Shown here: positions 31,024 to 40,662 of the stretch, in pieces | Layout of the letters: every line of letters starts with the position of its first letter | Numbering within the stretch: the stretch's first letter is position 1 | Assembly (NCBI GenBank): GCA_029260655.1 | Contig: JAJDCU010000044.1 | Span: forward strand, 1-43,924 | Source: Phycisphaeraceae bacterium | GTDB taxonomy: Bacteria > Planctomycetota > Phycisphaerae > Phycisphaerales > Phycisphaeraceae | Length of the DNA: 43,924 bases | Reading direction: 5' to 3' | Program-made: the position numbers and the translations under genes | The notes under the pieces: model-generated | Database searches by the model: none | The model's input: the letters and a program-made list of their open reading frames with translations, nothing else | Told to the model about the DNA's origin: nothing

Positions 31024-33963
31024 TTAGTCTTCCGCCTTCAACACTTCGACCAGGTGTTTGGCTTGTACCCCGCATCCGTCCTTGACTTGGTGTCGGCAAC
31101 TGAAACCGCAGGCAACCACGTCGGTTTCGTCTGGCTTATCTCGCATGGCGGGGAACAGCCGCTGCTCGCCGATCTTCATCGAAAGGTCGTGGTGCTCGTA
31201 CCCAAACGACCCGGCCATCCCGCAGCAGCCCGCGTCCAGCTCCTGAACATTCACACCCGCTTGCTCAAGCAGTCGCTTGGTTGAATCTGTGCCGTACAGC
31301 GCTTTCTGGTGGCAATGGCCGTGCAATAAGACATCCTTGCTGCTGCTGATTAGTTTGCCCTGTAGCCGGCCGGCATCCAGTTCATCGGCGAGGAACGCAT
31401 CGATCAGTTTGACCTGTCCGGCGACACGCCCGCCCATCGCCGCGTCGTCGGCCAGGTCCGGCAGGTCATCGGTCAGGGCCGAGGCGCAGCTTGGTTCCAG
31501 CGCAATAATCGGCAGGCCCTGTTTCGCGAAGACATCGAGTTTCTTGAGTGTTTCCGTGCCGAAACGTTTGGCATCCTTCACCAGCCCCTTGGAGAGCCGG
31601 GGCCGCTGACAGCAGCCGGCGTTGGCGAGGGTCACCCGGTAGCCCAGGGATTCTAGTAACCGGACTGCCGAAAGGCCGATGTGCGGCTCGTAGTAGTTGG
31701 CGTAGGTATCGTTGAACAACACGACATGTCGATCGCCCGCGGAGGCGTCTTTCGCCTTGCCGGTGGAGACCCCGCGCGATTTCAAGAGGTCCGCCAGTGT
31801 CTTGCTTGCGAGCCTGGGTAACGGCCGACGCCGATCGATCCCCGTCAATTTCTCAAACACGACCTTGAATACCCCCAGCGACTGCGCCCAGTTAACCAAT
31901 GGCGCAATCGCCCCGGCTAATCGGCGCGCCATGTCGGGTGAACCGCCGATCAGTCTTGCTCCGATCGGCGTGCCGCACAGGTCGTGGCGCATCTGCAGGG
32001 CGTCGCTCTTGAGCTTGGCCATGTCCACGGCGTTGGGGCATTCGCTCTTGCAGGCCTTGCAGGACAGGCATAGTTCGAGCACCTCATGCACACGGTCCCC
32101 GGCCAGCGCCTCGGGCCCGAGTTGACCGCTCATCGCCAGGCGCAGGGCGTTGGCCCGGCCACGCGTGGTGTCCTGCTCGTCGCGCGTCGCCATGTAGCTC
32201 GGGCACATCGTCCCGGCCCCGGCCTTTCGGCAGGCGCCCAGGCCGTTGCACTGCTCGACCGCCATCGCGAACCCGTCCTGGCTTCGGTAATGGTAATTCG
32301 CCTTGACCTCAGCGATCCGCTGAGCGTAACCCGGCGAGCCGTAGCGCAGGTTCTCGGTCATCGGCGGGACGTCGATGATCTTCCCTGGGTTCAACAGGTT
32401 GTCGGGGTCGAATAGCGTCTTGACCTGCCGAAATGCGCTGTACAACTGATCGCCGAAGAAACGTTTGATAAACGCGCCGCGCACCAGCCCGTCGCCGTGC
32501 TCGCCGCACCAGGACCCGCCGTATTCTTTGACCATCTGAAAGGCGGCCTCGGCGATCGCGTGCATCTTCTGAACATCCCCGGGCTTGTGCAGGTCCAGCA
32601 GGGGCTTTGGGTGCAGCACGCCGACGGAGGCGTGTGCGCAGATCGAGACCGGGACATCGTGCTGTTTGCAGACGCCGATCAGTCTTTCGATGTATGTCGC
32701 GAGGTGCTGGACCGGGATCGCGGCGTCGTCGACAAAATCCATCGGCTTGGCGGCCCCCTTGATGTTCGACGCCAGCCCGACCCCGAGTTTGCGCAGCTCC
32801 CAGATATGGCCGATCATGACCGGGTCTGTTCGGACCACCTGCGCGTAACCGATGCCCTTGGCCTGCATGTCCTGGGCGAAAGCCCGGACGCGGTCCTCGG
32901 CTTGCCGAGATGACTCGCCCATGAATTCGACGATCTGTACCGCCTTGGGTTCGCCTTCGAAGAAACTTGCAAAGTGGGCGGATGAGGGATTTCTCCTTGC
33001 CTCGACGATGATCGTGTCGTCCAGCAGTTCGACGGTCGAAGGCTTGTGCTCGAGCATCGCCGGCACGTGACGCAGCGACTCGATCAGATCGTCGAAGTGG
33101 ACAACGCAGACCGCGGCGGCCTTGGGATTGGGCACGAGCTTGACCGTGGCTTCCAGCAAAATCGCCAGCGTGCCCTCACTCCCGACGACCAGGTGGCTTA
33201 GGTTCCAAGGCTCACCGCCTTTATGTGGCCCGCTTGATTCACCGCCGGCAAAGGCGTCGAGGTTGTAGCCCCCAACCCGGCGCATCACCTTGGGGAAGCG
33301 TTTGTCGATCTGGTTGCGGTTGGCGCGGATGACCTCGCCGACGCCGCGGTATAGCTGCGCCTCACGCCCGGAGCCGGCGCTTAGGTCCGACCAGCGTTCG
33401 GCGTCACAAGGCTCAAGCGACATCACCGTGCCGTCGGAAAGCAGGACTTTCAGCGCGATGACGTTGTCGAGGGTCTTGCCGTAGATGATCGAGCGTGTGC
33501 CTGAGCTGTTGTTGCCGATCATCCCCCCAACGGTCGCCCGGCTCGAGGTCGCCGGATCGGGCGCAAAGTGCAGGCCATGCGGCAACAGCTTTGCGTTGAG
33601 TTGATCCCGCACGACCCCCGGCTGGACACGCGCCCAGCGATGGTCGGGATTGACCTCCAGCACCTGGTCCATGTATTTCGAGCAGTCCAGGATCATCCCC
33701 GGCCCAAAGGTCTGCCCCGCCAGGCTGGTCCCTCCGCCGCGCAGGGTGATCGGCATCCGGTGTTGGCTGGCTATCCGGACGGCGGCGACCACATCGGTTT
33801 CATCTTTGGGCACGACCACACAGGCCGGCATCATTTGATAATGGCTTGCGTCGGTCGCGTGGATGCCGCAAGAGACCTTGTCGGCGTGGACTTCGCCTCG
33901 GATCTGCTCACGCAGTTGCCGGACCACGTCGGCCGCATCGGTCGTAGTCTGCACGCGGGTCAT
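31024..33963 (-). CDS. FAD-linked and Fe-S dehydrogenase (YdiJ/D-2-hydroxyacid type)
   Basis: Large fusion flavoprotein, 979 residues. Residues about 45-240 are the FAD-binding PCMH domain (RGGGTSLAGQ at 75-84, ATVGGMIGNNSSGTRSIIYGKT) and about 240-535 the FAD oxidase C-terminal domain (ends CGEHGDGLVRGAFI). An Fe-S part follows with Cys572, Cys578 and Cys587 (CNGLGACRK...MCPSYMAT) and a full CxxCxxCxxxCP set (Cys632, 635, 638, 642). The end is a CCG-type domain pair (NAGCCQRPRL, DAGCCGMAGSFGYE). It probably oxidises D-lactate or D-2-hydroxyglutarate and passes electrons to the quinone pool; which one cannot be decided here. It converges with the GH10-like gene. Confidence 0.92.
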   Translation of the reverse strand: MTRVQTTTDAADVVRQLREQIRGEVHADKVSCGIHATDASHYQMMPACVVVPKDETDVVAAVRIASQHRMPITLRGGGTSLAGQTFGPGMILDCSKYMDQVLEVNPDHRWARVQPGVVRDQLNAKLLPHGLHFAPDPATSSRATVGGMIGNNSSGTRSIIYGKTLDNVIALKVLLSDGTVMSLEPCDAERWSDLSAGSGREAQLYRGVGEVIRANRNQIDKRFPKVMRRVGGYNLDAFAGGESSGPHKGGEPWNLSHLVVGSEGTLAILLEATVKLVPNPKAAAVCVVHFDDLIESLRHVPAMLEHKPSTVELLDDTIIVEARRNPSSAHFASFFEGEPKAVQIVEFMGESSRQAEDRVRAFAQDMQAKGIGYAQVVRTDPVMIGHIWELRKLGVGLASNIKGAAKPMDFVDDAAIPVQHLATYIERLIGVCKQHDVPVSICAHASVGVLHPKPLLDLHKPGDVQKMHAIAEAAFQMVKEYGGSWCGEHGDGLVRGAFIKRFFGDQLYSAFRQVKTLFDPDNLLNPGKIIDVPPMTENLRYGSPGYAQRIAEVKANYHYRSQDGFAMAVEQCNGLGACRKAGAGTMCPSYMATRDEQDTTRGRANALRLAMSGQLGPEALAGDRVHEVLELCLSCKACKSECPNAVDMAKLKSDALQMRHDLCGTPIGARLIGGSPDMARRLAGAIAPLVNWAQSLGVFKVVFEKLTGIDRRRPLPRLASKTLADLLKSRGVSTGKAKDASAGDRHVVLFNDTYANYYEPHIGLSAVRLLESLGYRVTLANAGCCQRPRLSKGLVKDAKRFGTETLKKLDVFAKQGLPIIALEPSCASALTDDLPDLADDAAMGGRVAGQVKLIDAFLADELDAGRLQGKLISSSKDVLLHGHCHQKALYGTDSTKRLLEQAGVNVQELDAGCCGMAGSFGYEHHDLSMKIGEQRLFPAMRDKPDETDVVACGFSCRHQVKDGCGVQAKHLVEVLKAED

Positions 33964-34027
33964 AGGCCGATGATTCTAGCCGACCTGAGAATCGAGATGT
34001 GATGGCGGTATGAGCCGACCGATCGCG

Positions 34028-34402
34028 TCAGCGGACGATCTGACGGTGCTCGCTGCGGTAGGTCGTGCTGTTGAACTGATCGTGGACCCGGCCGTTGCTG
34101 TGGTACTGACGGTCACGGGTGTAGGTGACGCTGCTTTCGACGGTCGGCAGACGGTATCCGCCGTCGGCGACGGGCGTATGGTCGTTGCGGTCGGCGTACC
34201 AGGGCAGGCCATGGGCGGGATCTTGCCGGACCACCAGGTAGTTCAGCAGGGCCGAATCCATCGCGACGGAGCGCGGGTTGCCCGCCGTATCCAGTTGCGG
34301 CCCCAGGTCGACCGCCCGGGGGACTTCCTGGCAACCTACGACGGCCATCATCACGGCCACGCCGGCTGACCATAAGACAACTTGAACCGATTGGGCTTGC
34401 AT
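34028..34402 (-). CDS. Small putative lipoprotein
   Basis: Unrecognised 124-residue protein with a lipoprotein signal: MQAQSVQVVLWSAG, hydrophobic AVMMAVV and Cys24 in VVGCQEVP. After it comes a hydrophilic Tyr/Arg/His/Asp-rich domain (PWYADRNDHTP, YRLPTVESS, YTRDRQYHSNGRVHDQFNSTTYRSEHRQ) with no known motif. I chose ATG 34402, which puts the signal at the N-terminus; the frame is open to 34477. It sits alone upstream of the FAD dehydrogenase on the same strand, 64 bases away. A gene because of the clean signal peptide, though no homolog is recognised. Confidence 0.6.
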   Translation of the reverse strand: MQAQSVQVVLWSAGVAVMMAVVGCQEVPRAVDLGPQLDTAGNPRSVAMDSALLNYLVVRQDPAHGLPWYADRNDHTPVADGGYRLPTVESSVTYTRDRQYHSNGRVHDQFNSTTYRSEHRQIVR

Positions 34403-34733
34403 CGCCCTGATAGCTGCTAATGGGATACCACAGACGCCGATATCACTCACAAGAGGCGTTCTAAGGTTGTAAAACATTCCTATGGCAATAGTTACAATAT
34501 TGACCCATCACGGAGTGCCGGCTAATGAAATAGATGGGGTTCAGCCAGTTGTGGACTTGGGGAAACACCGGGTGTCTGACCTGCCCCTCAGCGCCTGATG
34601 CCATCGCTTAGACATTGACCCCCGAACCGGTCGTGGCTAGCTTGGGCCCGCCCATCGGGTCCCATGACCCAGCCCGGCACATGAGCGCCTGATCAGAGGC
34701 CTACCCAAAAGCAACAAGACCAAGGAGCCGACC
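34403..34733. other. Intergenic region upstream of aquaporin gene
   Basis: 331 bases between the divergent lipoprotein and aquaporin genes. I see no gene in it. A weak promoter pair for the aquaporin is TTGACC (34500-34505), 17 bases, TAATGA (34523-34528). A good ribosome site AAGGAG (34722-34727) lies six bases before the GTG start. Confidence 0.5.
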
Positions 34734-35429
34734 GTGAACGCAACCCTACGCAGCTACCTCGCAGAACTCATCGGTACATTCACCCTCGTATTCGTTGGCA
34801 CATCGGTTGCGACGCTGCAAGGGTTCATGAACCAGGGCCCCGCGGGCTGGCTGGGGATCAGCTTCGCTTTCGGGTTTACGCTCATGGTCCTCGTGCTGGT
34901 CATCGGCCCGGTCTCCGGCTGCCATGTCAACCCGGCGGTGACGATCCCGATGGCGGTCGCGGGCAAGCTGCCCTGGTCGCGCGTGCCGGGATACGTGATC
35001 GCCCAGTGCATCGGGGCTTTCGCAGCCAGCGCCCTGCTGCTGGCGCTGATGCGTGAGATGCCCGGCTACGTCCTGGCAGATCACGGCCTGGGCGCAAACG
35101 GCAACCCGACCGACATGGGCATCGCCGGCCTCTTGGGCTGGGAGCTGGTGATGACCGCCTTGTTCCTGCTCACCATCTTCAGCGCCACCCGCGCAGACGC
35201 GCCTCCGATCGCCGCGCCTCTGGCTATAGGCGGGTTCCTCTTCGTCGCTCACCTGATCGGTGCACCGCTTGGCGATTCGTCGCTGAACCCGGCGCGGAGC
35301 CTGGGCCCGGCCCTGCTGGTCAAGGGTGATGCGCTAAACGTCCTGTGGGTCTTCATCGCCGCGCCGATCGCCGGCGGGCTGATCGGCCTGGTGCTGTACC
35401 GGCTGGTGCATGCCGAGAAGACAAGCTAA
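34734..35429 (+). CDS. Aquaporin (MIP family, AqpZ-like)
   Basis: Water channel of the inner membrane, 231 residues, six transmembrane helices. Both half-helix signatures are present: NPA at 66-68 (SGCHVNPAVT) and at 185-187 (DSSLNPARS). The selectivity-filter positions read Phe46, His173, Ser182 and Arg188. A His and Arg with a small residue is the arrangement of water-specific aquaporins rather than glycerol facilitators. The start is GTG 34734 with AAGGAG six bases upstream. A short loop insert (ADHGLGANGNPTDMG) is near residue 115-130. Possibly used in osmotic response. Confidence 0.93.
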   Translation: MNATLRSYLAELIGTFTLVFVGTSVATLQGFMNQGPAGWLGISFAFGFTLMVLVLVIGPVSGCHVNPAVTIPMAVAGKLPWSRVPGYVIAQCIGAFAASALLLALMREMPGYVLADHGLGANGNPTDMGIAGLLGWELVMTALFLLTIFSATRADAPPIAAPLAIGGFLFVAHLIGAPLGDSSLNPARSLGPALLVKGDALNVLWVFIAAPIAGGLIGLVLYRLVHAEKTS

Positions 35430-35494
35430 GCGGGCTTCGTCTGGCGGGCCGATTCCTGCTAGAATAAGGGGCTCACCACAAGGATCTATTGATT

Positions 35495-38224
35495 ATGAGC
35501 CCTACTGACACCGCCGGACCGGACCCCTTCAAGGCACGCAAGACAATCACCACCCCGCTGGGTGAGCGGACGATCTATCAGCTCGACGCCCTGCGCGGGA
35601 TCGGCGAAGTCGCCAACTTGCCGTACTCGATCAAGGTCCTGCTCGAAGCCTGCCTGCGACACCACGACGGGTACGTCGTCACCGATGAGCACGTCAAAGC
35701 ATTGGCATCCTACGACGCGAAAAACGTCGGCGAGCAGGAGATCCCCTTCAACCCCGGGCGGGTCGTGCTGCAGGACTTCACCGGTGTCCCGGCCGTGGTC
35801 GATCTCGCCGCCATGCGCGCGGGGATCGTCCGGATGACCGGCGACGACGCCAACGCGACGAAGGTCAACCCGCTGGTCCCCTGCGACCTGGTCATCGACC
35901 ACTCCGTGCAGGTCGACGCCTTCGCCTCCGGGACCGCGCTGACAATCAACAGTGAAAAAGAGTTTGAACGCAACAACGAGCGCTACCAGTTCCTCAAGTG
36001 GGGCCAGCAGGCGTTTGATAACTTCCGCGTCGTTCCACCGGCGACGGGAATAGTCCACCAGGTCAACCTCGAATATCTCGCCAAGGGTGTGTGGGACAAC
36101 GGCGAGGCGCTGTACCCCGACTCGCTGGTCGGGACCGACTCGCACACGACGATGATCAACGGCTTAGGTGTCGTCGGCTGGGGCGTGGGCGGGATCGAGG
36201 CCGAGGCCGTGATGCTCGGGCAGCCGATCTACATGCTCATCCCCGAAGTCGTGGGCTTTAAGCTCACCGGCAAGCTGGCCGAGGGCTGCACCGCGACCGA
36301 TCTGGTCTTGCGCGTCACCGAGTTGCTGCGGGCGCACGGCGTGGTCGGCCGGTTCGTCGAGTTCTTCGGCGATGGGCTCGATCACATGCCGCTGGCTAAC
36401 CGCGCGACGATCGCCAACATGGCCCCCGAGTACGGCGCGACCATGGGCTTTTTCCCGGTCGACGAGCAGACCCTTGAGTACATGCGGCTGACCGGCCGCG
36501 ATGAAAAGCTGATCGCCACCGTCGAGCAGTACTGCAAGGCGCAGGGGCTTTGGCGGGACGACTCGCGCGACATCGTCTACACCGACGTGTTGGAGCTTGA
36601 TATGTCGACGGTCGAGCCGGCGCTTGCCGGGCCCAAACGGCCGCAGGACCGGATCAACCTCGGCGATATGAAAGAACAATGGGCCAAGACCCACAGCGGA
36701 TTCCAGCACGCCGCCACGACCGGGGCAGGCGGGACCAAGACGGAAACCCTCCCCGCAGCCGTCGTCAAAGAGCAGCAGGTGACGCTGGACGGCCAGACGT
36801 TCGCCCTCAAGGACGGCGCCGTCGTCATCGCCGCCATCACAAGCTGCACCAACACCAGTAACCCCGAGGTGATGATCGCCGCCGGCCTGCTCGCACGCAA
36901 AGCGCGGGCCAAGGGCCTGAGCCGTAAGCCCTGGGTCAAGACCTCGCTCGCCCCCGGCTCCAAGGTCGTCACCGAGTATTACAACAAGGCCAACCTCACC
37001 GAAGACCTCGAAGCGCTGGGTTTCCACACTGTGGGCTACGGCTGCACGACCTGCATCGGCAACTCCGGCCCGCTCCCTGATGCCGTAAGTAAGGCTATCA
37101 ACGAAGCCGACCTCGTCGCGACTTCCGTGCTGTCGGGCAACCGCAACTTCGAAGGCCGCATCAGCCCGGACGTCAAGGCCAACTACCTCGCAAGCCCGGC
37201 GCTGGTCGTCGCCTACGCGATCGCCGGCACGGTCGACGTCGACCTCGTGGCTGATCCACTGGGGCAGGACGCCGACGGCAAGGATGTCTATCTCAAAGAC
37301 ATCTGGCCGACGCAAAAAGAGGTCGCGGACACCGTCGCCACATGCGTCACCCGCGAGCAATTCACCAGTCAATACGCCGACGTCTTCAAGGGCTCGCAGG
37401 AATGGCAGGATGTGCAGTCTTCCACCGGCGCGCTGTATGAGTGGGATGAGAAGTCCACCTATGTGCAGGAGCCGCCGTTCTTCGTCGGGCTTAACGACCA
37501 GGTCAAGCCGATCGAACCGATCACCGGCGCGCGTTGCCTGGCCAAGCTCGGCGACTCGGTGACGACCGACCACATCAGCCCCGCCGGCGTGATCAAGGCC
37601 GACGCGCCCGCAGGGAAATACCTCACCGACAACAACGTCCCGCGCAGCCTGTTCAACAGCTACGGCTCACGCCGCGGCAACGACCGGGTCATGACCCGCG
37701 GCACCTTCGCCAATATCCGCGTGAAGAACCAGCTCGCCCCCGGCACCGAGGGCGGGTTCACCACCGACTTCACCACCGGCGAGGTCAGCACCATCTACGA
37801 CACCAGCCTGAACTACAAGCAGGCCGGCACGTCACTGATCGTCCTCGCCGGCAACGACTACGGCATGGGCTCTAGCCGCGACTGGGCCGCCAAGGGCACG
37901 TTCCTCCTGGGCGTCAAGGCCGTCATCGCCGCCAGCTACGAACGCATCCACCGATCCAACCTCGTCGGCATGGGCGTCCTCCCCCTGCAATTCAAAGACG
38001 GCGACACCCACGAGACGCTGGGCCTCACCGGCGAAGAGACCTTCGACATTAAGGTCGACGACAACGTCCAGCCCCGCCAGACCCTCAAGGTCACCGCCAT
38101 CAAGCCCGACGGCACGACGGTTGAGTTCGACACCACCTGCAGGATCGATACCCCCGTCGAAGTCGACTACTACCGCAACGGCGGGATACTGCATACGGTG
38201 CTGCGGAAGATGGCTTCAGATTGA
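35495..38224 (+). CDS. acnA: Aconitate hydratase A
   Basis: TCA-cycle enzyme interconverting citrate and isocitrate through a 4Fe-4S cluster, 909 residues, the length of the AcnA/IRP1 class. Cluster ligands are Cys451 (SCTNTSNP), Cys517 and Cys520 ([14 protein letters not shown]). Other blocks: [72 protein letters not shown] and [15 protein letters not shown]. The start could be ATG 35495 (AAGGA ten bases upstream) or TTG 35489 (AAGGA four bases upstream); I prefer ATG. The DinB-fold gene follows after nine bases, so the two may be cotranscribed. Confidence 0.96.
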   Translation: MSPTDTAGPDPFKARKTITTPLGERTIYQLDALRGIGEVANLPYSIKVLLEACLRHHDGYVVTDEHVKALASYDAKNVGEQEIPFNPGRVVLQDFTGVPAVVDLAAMRAGIVRMTGDDANATKVNPLVPCDLVIDHSVQVDAFASGTALTINSEKEFERNNERYQFLKWGQQAFDNFRVVPPATGIVHQVNLEYLAKGVWDNGEALYPDSLVGTDSHTTMINGLGVVGWGVGGIEAEAVMLGQPIYMLIPEVVGFKLTGKLAEGCTATDLVLRVTELLRAHGVVGRFVEFFGDGLDHMPLANRATIANMAPEYGATMGFFPVDEQTLEYMRLTGRDEKLIATVEQYCKAQGLWRDDSRDIVYTDVLELDMSTVEPALAGPKRPQDRINLGDMKEQWAKTHSGFQHAATTGAGGTKTETLPAAVVKEQQVTLDGQTFALKDGAVVIAAITSCTNTSNPEVMIAAGLLARKARAKGLSRKPWVKTSLAPGSKVVTEYYNKANLTEDLEALGFHTVGYGCTTCIGNSGPLPDAVSKAINEADLVATSVLSGNRNFEGRISPDVKANYLASPALVVAYAIAGTVDVDLVADPLGQDADGKDVYLKDIWPTQKEVADTVATCVTREQFTSQYADVFKGSQEWQDVQSSTGALYEWDEKSTYVQEPPFFVGLNDQVKPIEPITGARCLAKLGDSVTTDHISPAGVIKADAPAGKYLTDNNVPRSLFNSYGSRRGNDRVMTRGTFANIRVKNQLAPGTEGGFTTDFTTGEVSTIYDTSLNYKQAGTSLIVLAGNDYGMGSSRDWAAKGTFLLGVKAVIAASYERIHRSNLVGMGVLPLQFKDGDTHETLGLTGEETFDIKVDDNVQPRQTLKVTAIKPDGTTVEFDTTCRIDTPVEVDYYRNGGILHTVLRKMASD

Positions 38225-38233
38225 TAAGGTAAC

Positions 38234-38746
38234 ATGGATTCGGACGCGCTTATCTCGTCGCTCGATCGATTTGGGCGCATCCTCCCGACGCTCCTCCGCG
38301 ATGTCTCAGACAGCGACGCAAGGTGGAAGCCCGATGATGGGGCATGGTCGATCCTCGAGATCGTCACGCACTTGGCGGATGAGGAGGTTGAGGACTTCCG
38401 CCGGAGGCTCGGACTCACACTGACCGACCCGGATGCGGACTGGCCGCCAATCGACCCGGTAGGCTGGGCGGTCGAACGACGATACAACGAGGGGGGCCTG
38501 GCCAAGACGGTCGGTCTGTTTGTAAGCAGGCGTCAGGAATCTGTCGTTTGGCTGCGTGGGCTGGACTCACCTGACTGGTCGATCACGAAGGTCCACCCGA
38601 AATTCGGGCCGCTCTTAGCCGGCGACCTGCTCACGGCCTGGGCCGCGCACGATATGCTCCACCTGAGACAGATATCCAAGCGAATGTACGAGGTCAACTG
38701 CGTCGCGGGCGACAAGTACTCCTCTCGGTATGCCGGTGAGTGGTAG
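38234..38746 (+). CDS. DinB-superfamily protein
   Basis: Four-helix-bundle protein of the DinB/YfiT superfamily, 170 residues, presumably metal-binding and perhaps a thiol-dependent transferase. The N-terminal helix (LISSLDRFGRILPTLLRDVSD) is followed by WKPDDGAWSILEIVTHLADEE, containing the first metal-ligand His, and the last helix has WAAHDMLHLRQISKRMYE with the second and third His in the usual HxxxH spacing. The start ATG is nine bases after the aconitase stop with AAGG four bases upstream, suggesting cotranscription. The substrate is unknown. Confidence 0.85.
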   Translation: MDSDALISSLDRFGRILPTLLRDVSDSDARWKPDDGAWSILEIVTHLADEEVEDFRRRLGLTLTDPDADWPPIDPVGWAVERRYNEGGLAKTVGLFVSRRQESVVWLRGLDSPDWSITKVHPKFGPLLAGDLLTAWAAHDMLHLRQISKRMYEVNCVAGDKYSSRYAGEW

Positions 38747-38765
38747 GATCCAGTCGCATACTTTC

Positions 38766-38784
38766 AATCATACGATGTATGATT
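38766..38784. promoter_or_regulatory. Perfect inverted repeat, likely operator
   Basis: AATCATAC (38766-38773), spacer GAT, GTATGATT (38777-38784): two perfect 8-base arms, AT-rich in a GC-rich genome. It ends 21 bases before the ATG of the P-loop gene and lies after the DinB-fold stop. The size and symmetry fit a dimeric repressor site; an RNA hairpin is possible but the 3-base loop is tight. Confidence 0.45.
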
Positions 38785-38805
38785 TCAACTTTAAGATCGC
38801 ACCCC

Positions 38806-39465
38806 ATGGGTAAAAAACTCTGCCCCAAGATCATCCTCGAAGGCACGCGACTCACTTGGAAGACGGAGATCGCGTTTGCGCTCAATGAACACCCGCGGGT
38901 CGTGGGGGCTCGCAAGTATCGGTATCACTCGCCGGTGATCTCCGGGGAGTGGTGCGGGTTTACGAATACGCCTTGGGGCAGGGGGCTGATCAACTTTAAT
39001 CCGGACGAAGAGGCTCAAGCGATCGAGACGTATGAGACATGGGCACGGATGTTCGAACTGCAGCGGTACTACTCCTGGATCGTCGATCGGTTCCACCTGT
39101 CGACCCGGGCGTACCAGCAGCGCGAACGGGGCACGGACTACGACTTCACATGGCTGGAGGATCGGCTTATCCCGTTGGGGTTCAGCCTGATCTTCTGCAC
39201 ACGCAGCGAAGACTCGTTCAAGGCGGCGCGGAAACGTCGGCTGAAGATCTCGGGCAACCCCGGGCAGTACGACGACCTTGGCCTGTTCGTCAAGGAGCAG
39301 AAGCAGATGCGCCGGCTGGTCAGCGAATCGAATCTGCCGACGCTGGAACTGGACGTTTCCGACGACGATGTGTCGGCCGCCACCGACCGGATCGCGGACT
39401 GGCTCGAAGAGACCGGCTGTCTCTATGCGCCGGTGGATGGAAAGCGCAAGCCGGGGGATGATTAA
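38806..39465 (+). CDS. P-loop kinase-like protein with atypical Walker A
   Basis: Resembles thymidylate-kinase-type P-loop proteins, 219 residues. Residues 8-20 (KIILEGTRLTWKT) stand where Walker A is expected: Gly13 starts the loop and Lys19-Thr20 end it, but the Gly just before the Lys is Trp18. Further family-like parts are WIVDRFHLSTRAYQ, matching the DRxxxS kinase motif, FSLIFCTRSEDSFKAARKRR (lid-like Arg-rich segment) and a C-terminal LELDVSDDDVSAATDRIADWLEE. I chose ATG 38806; GTG 38740 and ATG 38779 are in frame upstream. The stop overlaps that of the convergent phosphatase in TTAA. Whether it binds ATP is uncertain. Confidence 0.7.
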   Translation: MGKKLCPKIILEGTRLTWKTEIAFALNEHPRVVGARKYRYHSPVISGEWCGFTNTPWGRGLINFNPDEEAQAIETYETWARMFELQRYYSWIVDRFHLSTRAYQQRERGTDYDFTWLEDRLIPLGFSLIFCTRSEDSFKAARKRRLKISGNPGQYDDLGLFVKEQKQMRRLVSESNLPTLELDVSDDDVSAATDRIADWLEETGCLYAPVDGKRKPGDD

Positions 39466-40538
39466 TCCGGGGGCGTCAGTTCGGCCAGATTGGTGTGATG
39501 TTCGATACGCACATCCCCGCGCGGGTCGATGATCTGCATGGCGATGGCGGGGGGGCTTGACTCCCAATCGACGGTGATCAGGCCGAAGTTGGTCAGGTGG
39601 TAGCGGTTGCCGACGCGGTGGCGGTTGGGCTCGTCTTTTTCAAGCCCCGACTTGTTCAGGCCGCTGGAGGTCAGGTCGTAGATCGGGTAGGGGGCGTCAT
39701 CATCAAGCCGTGAGAATTCGGCGTGGTGGCGGTCGCCTGAGAGGAAGACGACGCCGTTGGCTTGGGTCTCTTGGATCAACTCGATCAACCGGGTGCGTTC
39801 GGCGGGGAACATCGCCCAGGTTTCCCAGCCGTGGTCCTCGGCGATGAACTGGATGCTCGAAACGATCAACCGCAGGTCGGCGGGCTTTGTGAGTTGCTCG
39901 CTTAGCCAAGCCCACTGCGCCTCGCCCAGCACCGTGACGGCCGGATCGGGGTTGGGCAGGTAACGGCCGGCGTAGCGTGAGCTGTCCCGCTCGGGCCTGC
40001 GCGTCAGGGGGCTTCGGTGGTAGCGTGTGTCCAGCAGGATGACCTGCACACGTCGGCCTTCCGGGCCGAAGACCTGGGCGCCGTAGACGCCTTCACGCGT
40101 ACGGCGGGGCGAGTCCTGGGGCACTTGCCAGAAGTCCATGAACGCGCGCTGCGAGCCGGCTTTGCCCGGGTGCTCGGCCCCGGAGTCGTTCAGGCCGTAG
40201 TCGTGATCGTCCCAGGTCGCCAGGATCGGGCACACGCTCTGGAGTCTGCGGAACGCGGGGTGCTTGCCGAGCACCTTGTATGTCCGGCGGATGCGGCGCT
40301 CCTTGACGGTGTCGGCGTAGACGTTGTCGCCGACGAAAATCATCAGGTCCGGCTTGTGGCGGATGATCGTGTCGAAGACAGGCAGCGGCTTGCGTGGGTC
40401 GGCGCAAGAGCCGAAAGCGATGCGCTGTAGCGCGGGTTCGGCGTCGGCGGGCTGTGTGTCGGGCTGTGCGTGTGCAAGGTGCGCGCCGGGCAAGAGGCAC
40501 ATCGCGATGATCCAAACGGTAATCCGTGTTCTACTCAT
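39462..40538 (-). CDS. PhoD-type alkaline phosphatase/phosphodiesterase
   Basis: Exported metallophosphatase of the PhoD family, 358 residues. A signal peptide (VWIIAMCLLPGAHLAHA, cleavage near residue 24) is followed by the metal-binding blocks FGSCADPRKPLPVF, DLMIFVGDNVYAD, ATWDDHDYGLND, VILLDTRYHR, FLSGDRHHAEFSR and YDLTSSGLN. The family acts on phosphate mono- and diesters with Fe/Ca centres, so it may release phosphate from organic esters in the periplasm. ATG 40538 is preferred to GTG 40544. Its stop TAA overlaps the convergent P-loop gene's TAA. Confidence 0.92.
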   Translation of the reverse strand: MSRTRITVWIIAMCLLPGAHLAHAQPDTQPADAEPALQRIAFGSCADPRKPLPVFDTIIRHKPDLMIFVGDNVYADTVKERRIRRTYKVLGKHPAFRRLQSVCPILATWDDHDYGLNDSGAEHPGKAGSQRAFMDFWQVPQDSPRRTREGVYGAQVFGPEGRRVQVILLDTRYHRSPLTRRPERDSSRYAGRYLPNPDPAVTVLGEAQWAWLSEQLTKPADLRLIVSSIQFIAEDHGWETWAMFPAERTRLIELIQETQANGVVFLSGDRHHAEFSRLDDDAPYPIYDLTSSGLNKSGLEKDEPNRHRVGNRYHLTNFGLITVDWESSPPAIAMQIIDPRGDVRIEHHTNLAELTPPD

Positions 40539-40580
40539 ACACACAGTATATCAGTGGCCTTGGAAGCAGCCGCGCGCATG

Positions 40581-40607
40581 AAAAAGCGGACCGTTGCCGA
40601 TCCGCTT
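40581..40607 (-). terminator. Intrinsic terminator of membrane-protein pair
   Basis: On minus, AAGCGGA (40607 down to 40601) pairs with TCCGCTT (40590 to 40584), 10-base loop, followed by a T-run (40585 to 40581). It lies about 55 bases after the stop of the gene at 40663-41409. Confidence 0.65.
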
Positions 40608-40662
40608 CACTGATTACTGATTACATATCAAGGCAGGGAGTACCAGCCCATATGCTGGTCGA

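Noticed and set aside
36164-37573. 469-codon minus-strand frame
   Set aside because: Shadow of the aconitase gene; the aconitase frame has all cluster ligands.
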